Below the pieces are notes generated by a model that ran no database searches, was not told the DNA's origin, and saw nothing but the letters and a program-made list of their open reading frames with translations. A DNA stretch of 64,000 bases. Source: Sclerodactyla briareus. Its lineage: Eukaryota > Echinodermata > Holothuroidea > Dendrochirotida > Sclerodactylidae. Shown in pieces: positions 12,300-24,191 of the stretch. The stretch lies in the NCBI GenBank assembly GCA_026419785.1, contig JAODTK010005781.1:1-64000 (forward strand). The letters run 5' to 3'. Numbering within the stretch: position 1 is the stretch's first letter; each line of letters opens with the position of its first letter. The translations under genes and the position numbers were made by a program.

Positions 12300-13975
12300 G
12301 GGCACTTTTACCTTCCAACAAGGCTGGAGTCCAACATGCCTGGTGTAATCAAGTTCAAACTTGGCCCTGGGTTGCTTCCCATGATGAGTACTGAAAGCTA
12401 ATTATTTTGTAGTTTGTAGGGGTCAATTTATTATTGGTACTTCTCCTCGTCCCAGCTTATCATGAAAATGCCTAGTAAATTAAGGCCTATTTATTCTCTC
12501 TCTGTTGAGCAGATTTGATTGGTCTGAAAATTGAAAAATCCAAATTTTACCACATCCACATGATGCGATATCCAGTTTCTTATCAGTAGGGGTCAATTTT
12601 TGGCTCGAGTCAGACATGACTGGGCCAGTCAAATTCAAACCTGTTACATGTGTTCCCTGTGAGTCACAGGGGCTATTGATTTCAGCCTGTAGCCTCTGGT
12701 TTTATTGAGCTCTGTGTTGTCCGTTGTTCAGCTCAGGACATTCCAATGATCCAATACGTGCATGTGTGGCTTCCTCAACCCGCAACTATTGAACAAATTT
12801 GAGAGGTGGTGTTCTTTCTGTCCCAGAACGTCTTTTGTGGCCACTTTCTATCTCTTCCTCAGTTGTGGTGTTGTGATGCTCTTGTTCCGTTTTTACCCCT
12901 CGACACCGACCCAAGCTGATTTTGAAAATCCTGACTTCCGATTCGTCCATTCGCTAGTGCAAAACCATACCGAGTAGGTTCGAAACGAGAAATTAGTATG
13001 ACGCATGAGAGAGTTCGCTGAGTCACTAACATACGGGATTGCCCGTGATCAACCCTGCAGGATTACAGTGACACCAGCGTGTTTCAGGACAGTCACCGAA
13101 AATCGTAAATCTATTTCGAAACTGTGGTGCAATCAGATAAACTGATTATGGGCCTTGACATTTCACCGTGGCAAATTACTTGGTGAAGTATGATTTGTTC
13201 CATTGATGAATAATCTGATCACTAACACTCTATTACATAATTTGTATCGTCTTGGGGTAATATGTATGTCCTATTTATTTTCGATCGATTCACCGACCAT
13301 TTTTTTTAATCCTTGACTGAAGTCAGGGAGTGATCAATGCAGTCATGGACGTATTTGGCGTGCTTGTGTATCTATGGACTGCGGTATGTAGTAACGCCTA
13401 GCCGGCTTTGAAGAGCATAACTCATACCTGGTATGTGGCTTCCCATTCTGAGTACCACACTGTTATTGATTATCTAGCTTTTTATGGGAGTACAAGCACC
13501 TTATTGTTTTTTGTGCAGAACCAGGTTCATTCGTGGAGGAATGGGGGACTTGTGAATAGCATAAAACCGACCCCACTCGATGGATGACCTCAACTTGGCA
13601 TATGGGTTCCCCATAATGAGTACAACGATCCCTATTGTTTCAGGTCGTTCCGAGTCATCTGAGGGCATTAGAGGTCGAAGTCGCGAAAATCTTTTTGAAA
13701 AAAATGCCGAACCCGAATAGGTTGAAATTTGGTACGCGCTTTCTTATGTGGAGACAACAACCCAATTGTTTTTGTTGTTTTTATTTTAAACGGGTCCGTC
13801 TCGAGGAAAAAATTGATATTGTGATTTTTTGGCTAAGTCTAGCATTTACAAGACCTCACCTGGATGGATGAAGTTCAAACTGCATGCGATTTCCCCCATA
13901 ATGAAGAACGACCATTATCCCAATGAAATCTTGTAGGCATGTGAAGTTAACAATGCTTTGCCCTCTGGCTTTCCC
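12300..13975 (+). repeat. diverged intronic satellite S1, + orientation
   Basis: Imperfect units of roughly 150-250 bp recur, each with a core resembling CCTGGATGGATGAAGTTCA, then GGTATGTGGGTTCCCCAT, AATGAGTACAACGATCCC, TATTGTTTCAGGTC and GAGGTCGAAGTC. Units are clear near 12310, 12595, 13430, 13560, 13640 and 13855. The family also occurs at 42075-42200 and 49020-51320 (+) and at 23250-24110 and 35505-36120 (-). It fills the introns between the conserved block and the Ig-like exon in both duplicated copies. Confidence 0.75.
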
Positions 13976-14126
13976 TTGTTGGGAGATTCCTGACGCGTAA
14001 ATTCAAATGAAAGTATAGAATTAAAAGAATCAGTAGGTTTATCGTATTTATACGAACCATTTTTATCAGTATATATATAAAGCAAACATTAGCCTACCTC
14101 TGATGATATTTTGCCTATCCGTTCAG

Positions 14127-14335
14127 GTATGGAGCCACACTGTGAAGTTGTTCTGGTGTGCGTCTCTGACGGGGGTTCCGAATGCGTTTCGGTGGTACAT
14201 TCTTACCATAACGTACAAAGAATGGCGCAGGGACCCATCTCCTAGAGACAGAATCGCCAATAGGATCCTGGTACGTTCACTGGAGGCTACTATACCAATC
14301 ACCTACAGGATTGTTCCGGTGTTTGTGAATGAGGT
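14127..14335 (+). pseudogene. Ig-like domain exon, copy A
   Basis: The acceptor ends GTTCAG at 14126. Readable pieces in two frames are VKLFWC, GVPNAFRW (the core tryptophan region) and a C-terminal part equivalent to ETENGAG in copy B, followed by a GSWY/GTYT-like stretch and ATIPITYRIVPV. Combined with copy B (51475) this gives the Ig plan: strand B cysteine, strand C W, and the Y-x-C region of strand F. Two or more indels break the frame. The domain would lie outside the cell, just before the transmembrane exon at 15151. Its membership of the Ig fold is inferred from motifs and spacing only. Confidence 0.55.
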
Positions 14336-15150
14336 TATATTTTGAGTCCAATAGCCATGTAAATATGACTGGACTTTCAGTACTTTCTGTTTATTACATT
14401 TTGACAGCCGAAACCCCAGATCGGATTTCGACGATTCGACTTTATACCGATAAGGCACGATCAGCCATTACACAGTTTGCCTGATGAACATACGAGGAGA
14501 AGACCATTGCCCTGTAATGCAAGTCAATGTTAGACATGTGCTTTTGAAAATCTGGTACCGAACAAAACATAGTGGGATCCCAATATACACCTACAAGATG
14601 TTTAAGATAAAAGTCTAAATAGTCCCTTGTGAATACCGTTTTGCGTGTTTCCTTCATCATGACGCAACAATGCAGTATTTACTCTATAGGGTCCATGGGC
14701 GGCGTTTGCATCGCCCCTCTACCACGGATGTCATGGCTTCCACAAATTTTCGAAAGTGAATTGAAATATCTCATCAAGGCATGCATGATATAAACACCCA
14801 AATTTGGGGTGTTTGGTTTCCAGATGTCTCGGTTTCTTTTCTATTAGAAAATATACTTTATAGAAACGGCTATGAGTGTGTTTAGGATTCAAACACTTCC
14901 CTGAACACTAAGTTGCCATCACTTTCTTTATTACTCTTCTTTACTTACATTACTCCAAAAAAAAAATGGGGGAGGGTTCTCTCTTTCTCTCCTCACTTTG
15001 CAGCCGTCTGTAAGTCGGTATTTCTAAAATCATTAGCGGATTTTTAATTTACCATAAAGGCCTAAGATTATTCGAAAATACCAATATAATATATACCGAA
15101 ATAATTAAATATTCATTGAAATATATAATAAATTCTTGTTTTCCTCACAG

Positions 15151-15299
15151 TGAGTGGAGTGATGGAGAAGAAGAAACCACTTCAGAATCCCTGAATACGT
15201 TCACGGCAATTTTCGCTCTCGTCTCTCTGACCATGACCATGTTCGCCTGTCTCTTGGCTATGGGCGGTGCCCCTAACTAAGTCCATGGCGGCAACTCCA
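15151..15299 (+). pseudogene. transmembrane exon, copy A
   Basis: The acceptor TTTTCCTCACAG ends at 15150. In the frame beginning with GAG at 15152 it reads an acidic linker (EWSDGEEETTSESLN) and then a hydrophobic helix of about 22 residues (FTAIFALVSLTMTMFACLLAMG), ending at TAA at 15278-15280. In copy B the frame instead continues into TRVMRRLHQHQYHQ, so the early stop here may be an indel artefact or a true loss of the cytoplasmic tail. It anchors the Ig-bearing protein in the plasma membrane with a type I orientation. Confidence 0.6.
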
Positions 15300-16329
15300 A
15301 TCAACATCAATATCAGAAGGTAGATCAGCATGACAGCGTGGAATGACTTTAGTCTGAGATAGGCCTTCCGTTCCGACCGGAAGGTTACAACAATGTTAGC
15401 TTGCTCTTTGAAATTATCCATTGCGGTGAAGGGATGTGGGTGGTCAGTGGTGGGAGGAAGGATTATGAGTATATACTTAGATCTTTGCTGCAAATTATGG
15501 ATGTTATTTGCTAGGTAACCAGTGTCATTATCGTCGACAATTCATTTTTCCAAGTTGGTTCTAAAGCCATTATCGTCCCTCGTGAGTACGACTCTCGTCA
15601 GCGGGTTTGAACTTTAACGGATCTGAGCCCCAGGCGCCCACCCTGCTTCTTTGGGGGCAGACTGAAAATTGATTTGGTCCGTCATTTTCCTCTTCAATTG
15701 CAGGAGAATACTGTGGTCATCACTTTTGGGCCTTCGTCATTCAATACAGCGCCCCTCTTGATCACGTTCCTCGATCCGCCCCTGAGTTTCAGGTTCAATG
15801 CGCAGTTACGACCTAAACTGGTACACTAGTCTCACACCACATTTCCGAAACTGTGTGAATTACCGTCGTCCGATTTCAGCATTTCAAGTAAGAAGAATAC
15901 TGCAACCGACACTGGGATCCCCCCTCCCACCCCCCCCACCCCTCGTTCCCTAGTGGGGCCAGAAGTATACCCGCTTAATTCCAATGATTAATTGTTTGAC
16001 ATTTTCATGCTAAAATGAAACCAACCTTAAAACATGCAAATGTTAATTTAATGCTCATCAGATCAAGGTCACCATCGACCTCTACCGATTTCTCAACAAT
16101 GTGTACGCCTCTTTGTTCGTTAGCTGTTGTCAAGATTTGAGCAATATAATCACAACCACCCCACTGCATAAAACTAAATAAACAATCGGGCTTATTAGGT
16201 AAGAGGAGTGCACATTACCATAAAAGTATCGTGGTTGTGTAATTGTGAAGGTCGAGGGCATTGCGAGAAAAATGCATTAATAAAAGGTTCAAGATAGAAT
16301 AATGTTAACAGTAAACAGTGAGAAATTTG

Positions 16330-16815
16330 TGACTCCTCCAGTGATGGAACCACATTTCCAGAGCGTCCTATTCTGCATGTACTCAGCCTTCAAATATGGA
16401 CCTCCTATCTGCAAATTTATGTGAAAATTTTTCTATGAATATTGGTACCGAGTGATCATAATCACTTGGTTTTAACTGTTATACCAAAAAAAAACGAGAA
16501 TCATCATTGGTACAGAAACTAATATCAAATGCAACGGACCCGATGTTGCCACGTAGCACCCCACTCCTTTTCATTCCAATTGCCGAGAAATAATGCGAAT
16601 TTCCCGCCGCGGTCTATTGTTCGAGTACTATTTAAGCGAAGCGCCACTATTGGTTGTTGCAAAGCGTGAAAGAAATTTGTGGCTGTTCGAACTCTCCAAG
16701 TGGCTGGAGGAAACTGCACTTCCCGAGCGTCTATTCTGAAGGTACCGAGTCTTGAAATATGGACCTGCAACTTTTTCAATCAAATGGTACCAGTACTACA
16801 TATCACTGGGTATAT
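16330..16815 (+). repeat. two diverged direct repeats
   Basis: Segments 16330-16480 and 16685-16815 share CTCCA-GTG, GAGCGTC-TATTCTG, a GTAC-GAGTCTTCAAATATGG-like core and a TGGTACC word, about 350 bp apart. Between them (16632-16662) is a degenerate copy of the GCGCCA hairpin motif also seen at 35281, 38838, 39676, 40135, 60423 and 62177. Confidence 0.5.
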
Positions 16816-16819
16816 TGGC

Positions 16820-17330
16820 AAGCCATTGTTACCAATATGGAGTCCCCAAGATCCCATTGTAACTGTACGTTCTACTATCTGAACTAATTGAACTACGTGT
16901 CATTACAAGGGTCTATTATTTTTCCACGCGATCTAATTTACAAATGCCCTGCACTTAGTTTCGTTTCTCTTTTGGCTGAAAGGAACTGTTAGCCACTCAC
17001 ATCATTAGATTCGCAGCAGCTGCCTTGCCACCTGTTACGGGCTTGAAGCAGTGAAAGACAAGTGGCGAAGACAAGAGTAAGGGCCGGGAGAATCATGTGG
17101 GGGGAACGGGCCTTCCCCCCCCCTCCCATTCCACCTCTCCCTCCCCCGTGGCGCCGCACTGTCCTTGTCAGAATCGCCTCCATGGAACTGGGAGCTCATG
17201 TGCAAAACAAAAAAATCTCAATTTGAAAGTGTGACTTTCAAAACTCTTTATAAAAAATTCCAGAGGGTGAGATTTTCCTGTTGCAACATACTGCTCAGGC
17301 GGCGCACCATCGTCTGCTTCATTTCATAAG
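16820..17330. other. gene-free stretch
   Basis: Nothing is recognised apart from a C-rich, T-poor tract (17107-17150). It separates the segmental duplication from the tandem duplication. Confidence 0.35.
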
Positions 17331-18414
17331 GACCCCCGCGTCAATTTGCGGATATAGTGAGAAGCACAATGAGGCCCATATAATTGGCTACATGATATGT
17401 GATACCTCCATCACTCGTTCCACGAATTTCGATTCACTTTGTTACAGTCTGTCGGTCCACCTGGCGTTTTCTCAGTTAATGCAAATATGCTTCATTATGT
17501 ATAAATAATGTAAATAGTAAAATCCAAGTACAAACTGAAGACGATGACATAACGTTGACGGAGCGATAAGCCGTTTCCCCCCTCGGAGTTCCCAGTAAGA
17601 GATAAGGGTTACCATATGGTCATTAAGGGGAACAATGGGCCACTATGGAAAATTGCCTTTTCTCTCTCAATTAGTTATTCTTCGATGGATGTTTACCAAA
17701 CTGAGTAAACAATGTTTATTGATTGCTAAGACATATGGAGATCAAGGTCAAAGGATTTCTCAGCTATGCGAATCGTACTTTCGTCTATTAGGATTTTGTT
17801 CTCATAAATCCGCACCAGAATTTCGGTGTGTTTATCTTTAGAGGCGGTCTATTGTCATAGATTAATATCTTGACGTCGAAACACGGCGGTGTCTCGACTA
17901 GGTCTATCCACGTAGGCTTCCTTGCTTCTTTTTTTTTTGCTCCGTATGACGCATACCTATATATGCAGGGTTGCCTTGCTCATGTCTTCTACACTCCGTG
18001 GGCCTACGAGGACTTTCCACTCACATTGTCTGCCATGCACCTGGTTCTCAAAGTATGCAAATAGGCGTATGATAATATTTATATTATAAAAATTATGTTT
18101 AACCAGGAACAAATTCAAACAGCTTCATTAATGTCTGGTAAATCATCAGTAAGAAGTTTGGCACAGTAAGCGATGTAAGGTTGGCGAGCTGCCTTATGGA
18201 CCCATCTTATCGGGTCTCACGGATCTATGTGGGGAATGTTACAGATATAACTAGGAACAGCACAGCTAGAGACCGTATAACATTTCAAATCTCGCTACAG
18301 AGGGAGAATGATGGCGTCGAATCAATCCGCGGGTCTGTCTTCGTGGCTAATAATACTAGTCACGGTGGGGTAAGCAGAAATGATTTTACACTTGAATAAT
18401 ACATATTTTTGTTA
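17331..18414 (+). repeat. 1.09 kb tandem duplication, unit 1
   Basis: Followed directly by unit 2 (18416-19508), which matches along its whole length. Both begin with a version of GCGTCAAT--TGCG-ATATAGTGAG and end with ACTTGAATAATACATATTTT. Differences are mostly one- to six-base indels (for example the T/C run near 17575 against 18660) and few substitutions. The unit holds one exon-like block (18167-18369). Confidence 0.95.
18167..18369 (+). CDS. putative exon of an extracellular protein, unit 1
   Basis: A 203-nt open block lies between a weak acceptor (GGCACAG ending 18166) and a good donor (GTAAGC at 18370). It starts in phase 1 and ends in phase 0. It reads about 67 residues, including SDVRLASCLMDPSY, RIYVGNVTDITRNST, ARDRITFQISLQ and SIRGSVFVANNTS. 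The alternation of polar and hydrophobic residues suggests beta strands, and four N-x-S/T sites (NVT, NST, NNT and a nearby one) suggest a secreted or surface protein. The style resembles the repeated DUF11-like beta-sandwich modules of large invertebrate surface proteins, but I cannot confirm that. Neighbouring exons were not found. Confidence 0.5.
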
Positions 18415-18415
18415 A

Positions 18416-19508
18416 GACCTCGTCAATCTGCGCATATAGTGAGAAGCACAATGAGGCCCATATAATTGGCTACATGATATGTGATACCTCCATCACTCGT
18501 TCCACGAATTTCGATTCACTTTGTCTACAGTCTGTCGGTCCACCTGGCGTTTTCTCATGTTAATGCAAATATGCATTCATTATGTATAAATAATGTAAAT
18601 AGTAAAATCCAAGTACAAACTGAAGACGATGACATAACGTTGACGGAGCGATAAGCCGTTTTCCTTCCTCCCCCTCGGAGTTCCCAGTAAGAGATAAGGG
18701 TTACCATATGGTCATTAAAGGGGAACAATGGGCCACTATGGAAAATTGCCTTTTTTCTCTCTCAATTAGTTATTCTTCGATGGATGTTTACCAAACTGAG
18801 TAACAATGGTTATTGATTGCTAAGACATATGGAGATCAAGGTCAAAGGATTTCTCAGCTGATGCCGAATCGTACTTCTTCTATTAGGATTTTGTTATCAT
18901 AAAATCCGCACCAGAATTTCGGTGTGTTTATCTTTAGAGGCGGTCTATTGTCATAGATTAATATCTGGCCGTCGAAACACGGCGGTGTTTGTCTCGAAGG
19001 TCTATCCACGTAGGCTTCCTTGCTTCTTTTTTTGCTCCGTATGACGCATACCTATATATGCAGGGTTGCCTTGCTCATGTCTTCTACACTCCGTGGGCCT
19101 ACGAGGACTTTCCACTTCACATTGTCGCCATGCACCTGGTTCTCAAAGTATGCAAATAGGCGTATGATAATATTTATATTATAAAAATTATGTTTAACCA
19201 GGAACAAATTCAAACAGCTTTCATTAATGTCTGGTAAATCATCAGTAAGAAGTTTGGCACAGTAAGCGATATAAGGTTGGCGAGCTGCCTTATGGACCCA
19301 TCTTATCGGGTCTCACGGATCTATGGGGAATGTTACAGATAGAACTAGGAACAGACAGGCTAGGAAGACAGTATAACATTTCAAATCTCGCTACAGAGGG
19401 AGAATGATGGCGTCGAATCAATCGCGGGTCTGTCTTCGTGGCTAATAATACTAGTCACGGTGTGGGGTAAGCAGAAATGATTTTACACTTGAATAATACA
19501 TATTTTGT
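18416..19508 (+). repeat. 1.09 kb tandem duplication, unit 2
   Basis: Second unit of the direct duplication described for 17331-18414. Order and length are kept; indels relative to unit 1 are scattered through coding-like and non-coding parts alike, which points to sequencing or assembly error or to neutral drift. Confidence 0.95.
19263..19466 (+). pseudogene. second copy of the putative extracellular exon
   Basis: Same acceptor context (GGCACAG) and donor (GTAAGC at 19467) as 18167-18369. Here the frame breaks after the RIY codons (two bases missing in the TATGTGG word) and again around the position of ARDRI, so the exon cannot be translated through. If the breaks are base-calling errors, this would be a duplicated exon adding a second module to the same protein. 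Confidence 0.45.
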
Positions 19509-19509
19509 T

Positions 19510-21140
19510 ATCGATTTTTCAGTACGGTGAGGGCTAAAGTCTTGACACCGAAAATGAGGTTTAGTGAGAAAATCACACATATACACATAAGACAAGAACG
19601 TATGCGTAATGTTCTCCGCCATTTCTTTGAGGAATATCCAACTTACGTAACAGAGTAGACTTTCAAGGTCACTTAAAATCTGGAATATTGATCTAGAGGC
19701 CAATAGCAGATTATTCAAATTACCAAAAATCAACACGGCAGGATTGTACTGTAAATCTGAGCTTCAAGTAACACGTCTCTCTCTTGGTCATTACCCATAT
19801 GCGGATAATACATCGTGCCTATAATCCCCACTTTCCGGAAATAGTTGGGGGGTTCTATTGCCTATTGCTTGAGCAATCACTGTCGGATATTCGATGTATT
19901 ATTCAAAAGCTTGATTCAGTCCAAGATTGAAAACAGTATTGACACAGTTAGTGACCGTCAATGCCCAAATCGAAGCCATATATTGAGTGGGTGCTAGACG
20001 ACTTTCACTTTCACTTTCTTTAACGCTCGCTGTAAATCAATTATTGAGACTTTCCATGGAATTCACCATACGAAATACTATGGGCAAATTCTACCACCCC
20101 AACCCACGAAATGATAGAATTGTGGAACTATAGTAAATAAGGATTTTAGTTACAGTATGCAGAGGGGTTATACCTACTGACTGAGAAAAGGGAGAGCATT
20201 CTCCCAAAACAGCACCGAACGTGCACCTGACTGAAAACTGTTGAGATGGGACGTTTGAAGTTTAAACAATTAAAATGCGGGTAAATGTAATGGACCAGAT
20301 GTAGAGAAGATATTTTTGTCTGTAATTGCTTTCGAAGATCATTCAGTGGTTTTAAGGAGGTATAGCAGGACTCCATTGATCCTGAACACCAAAAGCACAC
20401 CTTTAAAAAATCAAGTGAGGGAATATACAGATGCCAAATTATTCCGGCGTAATGTTGGCACATTTTACAACGGGTAGTTTGCCAACGGCAGACAACAATC
20501 TATCAATTAGGGATGAGAGGATCACTTACCTAACAGGGTGGGGGCACTATGATTTGTCGGAGGTGGGGAGTGGGCAAGGTGCCTGACACGCGACCTCCTT
20601 ATCATTTTCACCTTCCAAGATTTCCATTCGAGAAATTTCTTGAATATTGCAACATGTAAGCATACCCGATCTGGCTCTTCAACAAAATCAGAAGAATAAG
20701 TATTGGAGGTAGGGCCTTCTTTTGGGGGGGGGGAAGGATGGGCTTCATGGCTGTTTCCTCTTCGTCTAGGCTCAGCACCCCTTGCTTAGTAAATGAAGGT
20801 TGCTGGGTGAACAAATGAACAGGTTTGTTCCCCAGCCTAATGAATCAGTTAACTTCGAAAATAACTTAGTGGGCCAGCACAAGTATATTTGTGTGTCCTT
20901 GACTGAATATGAGACAACAATAAACTCACAGTAGCCCGGCTATGGGGCCACCCTCGGTGAAGAATTTATGTTAACTGGTTTAATAGACTTATGCAATTTG
21001 AACAATTGTGTGAACATGACAAGTTGGGTTCAGTGGTAGCCACACAGACGGGCGGAACTTCCCTCATCGCTATGTTTCAGTGCTGAGAAGTCAATGTCGA
21101 ACACGAAACTTTTTTAAAAACTGTTTTAAACTGTTTCATT
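19510..21140. other. unassigned stretch; possible LINE endonuclease relic on -
   Basis: On - , from about 19900 to 19455, readings such as IGIIGTMYYPHMGND, VLLEAQIYS and LIFGNLNN resemble, weakly, an APE-type endonuclease region, including a GDFN-like LIFGNLNN. The 93-codon open frame (19455-19736) holds the last of these. A further 105-codon - frame (20146-20463) is not recognised. The remainder shows nothing. Confidence 0.22.
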
Positions 21141-21219
21141 CCTCAACAAATCCCAAAAACCCTTTCACAGTGGACATTACTGGAATATCGTATGATGAAA
21201 GTGCCTGGTATGTCAGTGC

Positions 21220-21660
21220 AGAAGGTCAAAGGAAGTCGAAGTAGGTCACAATATGCAGTTTGCACAGACGAACAAATTTCTCCATAACGCCAACTCTCTG
21301 AAATGTTTTATTGCCAAGATATATGAAGATTTGAAATTGATCAGTGTTTTATAGGGCCTATTTAATTTCTGTTACCATAACTGGAGATAGCGAGTGATAG
21401 AGGAGTATTATTACGTCTGTGCAATTGACTTATTGGGTAGTTGCAACAAGACGAGTCTGGCTGTCACAAAGCCGTCTTGATCAATAGGTCAAATGAGTTT
21501 TAAAATGATGAAAGAGGTCAAGTGCTTCATTTTTTGTAGCTTGCACGGACGAACGAAATTCTCCATGCCGCTGACTCTCCTGAATGTTTCGTTACTGGGA
21601 TATATGAAACATCTCTCCAGGACCGTGATTGACCTTGATCGACATTATCAAAAATAGAAC
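21220..21660 (+). repeat. two diverged units of about 300 bp
   Basis: The segment TTGCACAGACGAACAAATTTCTCCAT (split here: TTGCACAGACGAAC then AAATTTCTCCAT) at 21259 is repeated at 21541 as TTGCACGGACGAAC, AAATTCTCCAT. Both are followed by GACTCTC--TGAATGTTT and a GATATATGAA word. Each unit is preceded by an AGGTCAA-type word. It is probably intron-type repeat DNA. Confidence 0.6.
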
Positions 21661-22139
21661 TCATCATATTCATATATACAATCCATGCACGAAATTGCAA
21701 CTTCCTATCTGTTAGGTCACCAGGTATCGTGCAGAAAAGCTTTCAAAGATTGACCCGCATGACCTACAATTGCTAGAGAGAACTATGGAAGTCTCTCCCT
21801 AATGAGAGGAAAACCTACCAACTATGAACTTGATACATGCTTTGAATATTGTGCGAAACACACACCACAAAAACACAACACAATACACATTACGCAATGC
21901 ATAATTTCATAGATTTCGATTGCCAAAAAGTGATTGATGGTTTATTACATGAGTAATACACAATGCATATAATATACAGAAATGCAACATGCCAGATACC
22001 TAGCCTGATTTGAATGTCATAATAGATCCAAAAGCAAGGGTAACAAGAACATTTTTTTCCTCCTCTTCTTATCCAGGATGCGCTTCAGGATGTGCACTCC
22101 GAGTAAGATCACTAATGACATTTCCCCCGCCTTGCTAAG

Positions 22140-22480
22140 AATGAGATTATTGAAAGTCATCCTACAGCTTGTCGGTCTTGTAGGGCAGTTAGGGGGGGAG
22201 ATACGGGAAACTCGTTGCTTTGTAGGATATTGTAGGTGAGATTATGGAGTAACTTACTGCCTCGTAGGGCCTTGTAGCGTGACCACATATAGCTTTGTAG
22301 GGCTTGTATGGTGAGATTCTCCCTTATAGGGTCTTTTAGAGGCAGATTCTGGAGTCACCTATGAATTTGTAGGGTGTTGTAGGGCGAGATCCTGAAGTAA
22401 CTCATTGCTCGTAGGGGCTGATAGGTTGATACAGGCCTACGTTGTTGCGTGTGTAGGTAGGGTCTTATCGGCTCAGGCGG
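22140..22480 (+). repeat. GTAGGG minisatellite
   Basis: Five to six imperfect units of about 60 bp repeat the pattern TTGTAGGG-CTTGTAGGG, GTGAGATTCTGGAGTAACT, CATTGCT. They are clear near 22165, 22215, 22290, 22350 and 22400. Period and sequence vary, so the array is old or badly sequenced. Confidence 0.75.
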
Positions 22481-22499
22481 GTGAATTTCGGCTCTGGTG

Positions 22500-23250
22500 A
22501 ATTACTGTTGTAGTCACTTAAGCATGTAGGGGGGGGGGCCCCCTCATTCCAGTATATGCGAAGTTGAAACACCAACAGGTACGTTTTGGGCCGCACTGTG
22601 GAAACGAGTTTAACGGCTGAACCCGACGTTAAATATCATTCCCAATTTTGAGGCCCACTGTAAATAATGGTCGATGTGTGGGGTTCATAATGTGTTTCAA
22701 ACGTTTTTTAGGGAAGTTCGATTCCCAAGCACCGTCTTCAGTGTTGGCAGTACACAGGAAACCTATAACAGCGAACGAGAATGCTCCAGCCATATTGACA
22801 TCCACTGTCCTGGACTACCGTTGCTCTTTTAGCTAGGATTCCATAGGCGCAGATACGGGATGCGACTGAGTGCAGAGGAGGGCATTCTCTCAGAGAGGGG
22901 TAATCTGTTTATTGGCTTGGAGCGGACACTATTATCTAGCTATTGTATATGGACGCTGAATGATGGGTAGATATCCCATAGAGAATCTTTGAGAGTATGT
23001 ATTAAATAACAGCGTTTACACACGTGATAGTTGTGTCTTCCAGCCTGCCTTGAAATGCTTTTTTGCCGCTATGAAACATATTCGTCATCTCTGCAAACGC
23101 ATTTGCAACCCCTTGTCTGTACCTCGTTCCAGGTGCGTTTCCTAACAAATCTGGCTGTCATGGTGTCTGGCTGCATACGGCTTTCATGCCCATGGAATAC
23201 TGGCTCAATTCCAGTGTAGGATGAAAAGTACCATAAACCAAGGCTCCGTG
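22500..23250. other. gene-free stretch
   Basis: Open frames do not exceed 62 codons on + and 102 codons on - (23069-23377), and none is recognised. A G-rich run is at 22531-22540. Confidence 0.35.
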
Positions 23251-24146
23251 GATTCCTTGACTCTTTCTGACAACCTATAGCCAGACTCAAGGGACAAATG
23301 GGAGATTGTACCAGCTCATTGTGGGAACGTAACGTCTGACAACTCCTCTTGATAAGATAGCTACACACTAATTTCAAGGATTTTAGACTTTGACCTCCGT
23401 GACCTCAGATGACCTCTGACCTAACCCCAAAACAATAGGGTCATGTACGCCTCGTGGGAACACACTACCAATATGAGCTCCATCCATCTAGGTGGGGTCG
23501 AGTTATCGTGTTTCACAGCCAAAATTGGCCAAATTATTGACTTTCACCAATTCTCTATTTTCGACCAGAATTCACCCCAGCCTTTACCAAAAACAATAGG
23601 GTTCCTGTACTCCCCATAATAAAAGCTACCCACCAAATTTGAACCCGATCAGACCGAACCATTCTGCCTACCTTCGTGTCACAAAGGCTTTTAGACTTTG
23701 AACTCTGGTGACCTCAGATGACCTCTGACCTAACCCCAAAACAATAGGGGTCATGTACTCATCACGGGAACACGACATACCAAGTAGTATTAGCTCACTC
23801 CATTCCAGGTGGGGTTGGAGTTATCGGTTAACAAGCAAAATTGGCCAAATTATTGACTTTTCACCAAAATTCCTATCTTTGACCAGAATTCACCCCGATC
23901 TATACCCAAAACAATAGGGTTCCTGTACTCCCCATAAGAAAGCTACACATCAAATGTGAATCGCTCAGACCAACCATTCTGACTCTGATGACCACTGACC
24001 TGACCCAAAACAATAGGGTTCATGTACCCATCGTGGGGAACACACATACCAAGTATGAGCCTCCTCCATTCAGGTGGGGTCGAGTTATTGTGTTCACAAG
24101 CCAGGTGTCACACACATACATACACACACACACACATACACACACA

Positions 24147-24191
<45 letters not shown>

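Larger units (their letters stand above)
11525..16340 (+). repeat. segmental duplication, copy A
   Basis: Collinear with 47125-53835. Anchors in order: the exon acceptor TTTATTCCAG (11662-11671 / 47262-47271), the block around TCATTGTGTCTCTGGGGTCTG, the GGCTCGAGTCAGACATG intron segment (12602 / 49501), the Ig-like exon (14127 / 51475), the membrane exon (15151 / 52480) and the tail around AAGAGGAGT and TAATAAAA (16202 / 53694). Copy A is about 4.8 kb; copy B is about 6.7 kb because it carries extra TG repeats and more satellite units. Order, spacing and splice sites are kept, so this is duplication of gene sequence and not a mobile element. Confidence 0.85.

Noticed and set aside
21840..21990. 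possible CRISPR-like or short regularly spaced repeats
   Set aside because: ACAC-type low complexity only; no equal spacers, and the genome is eukaryotic.
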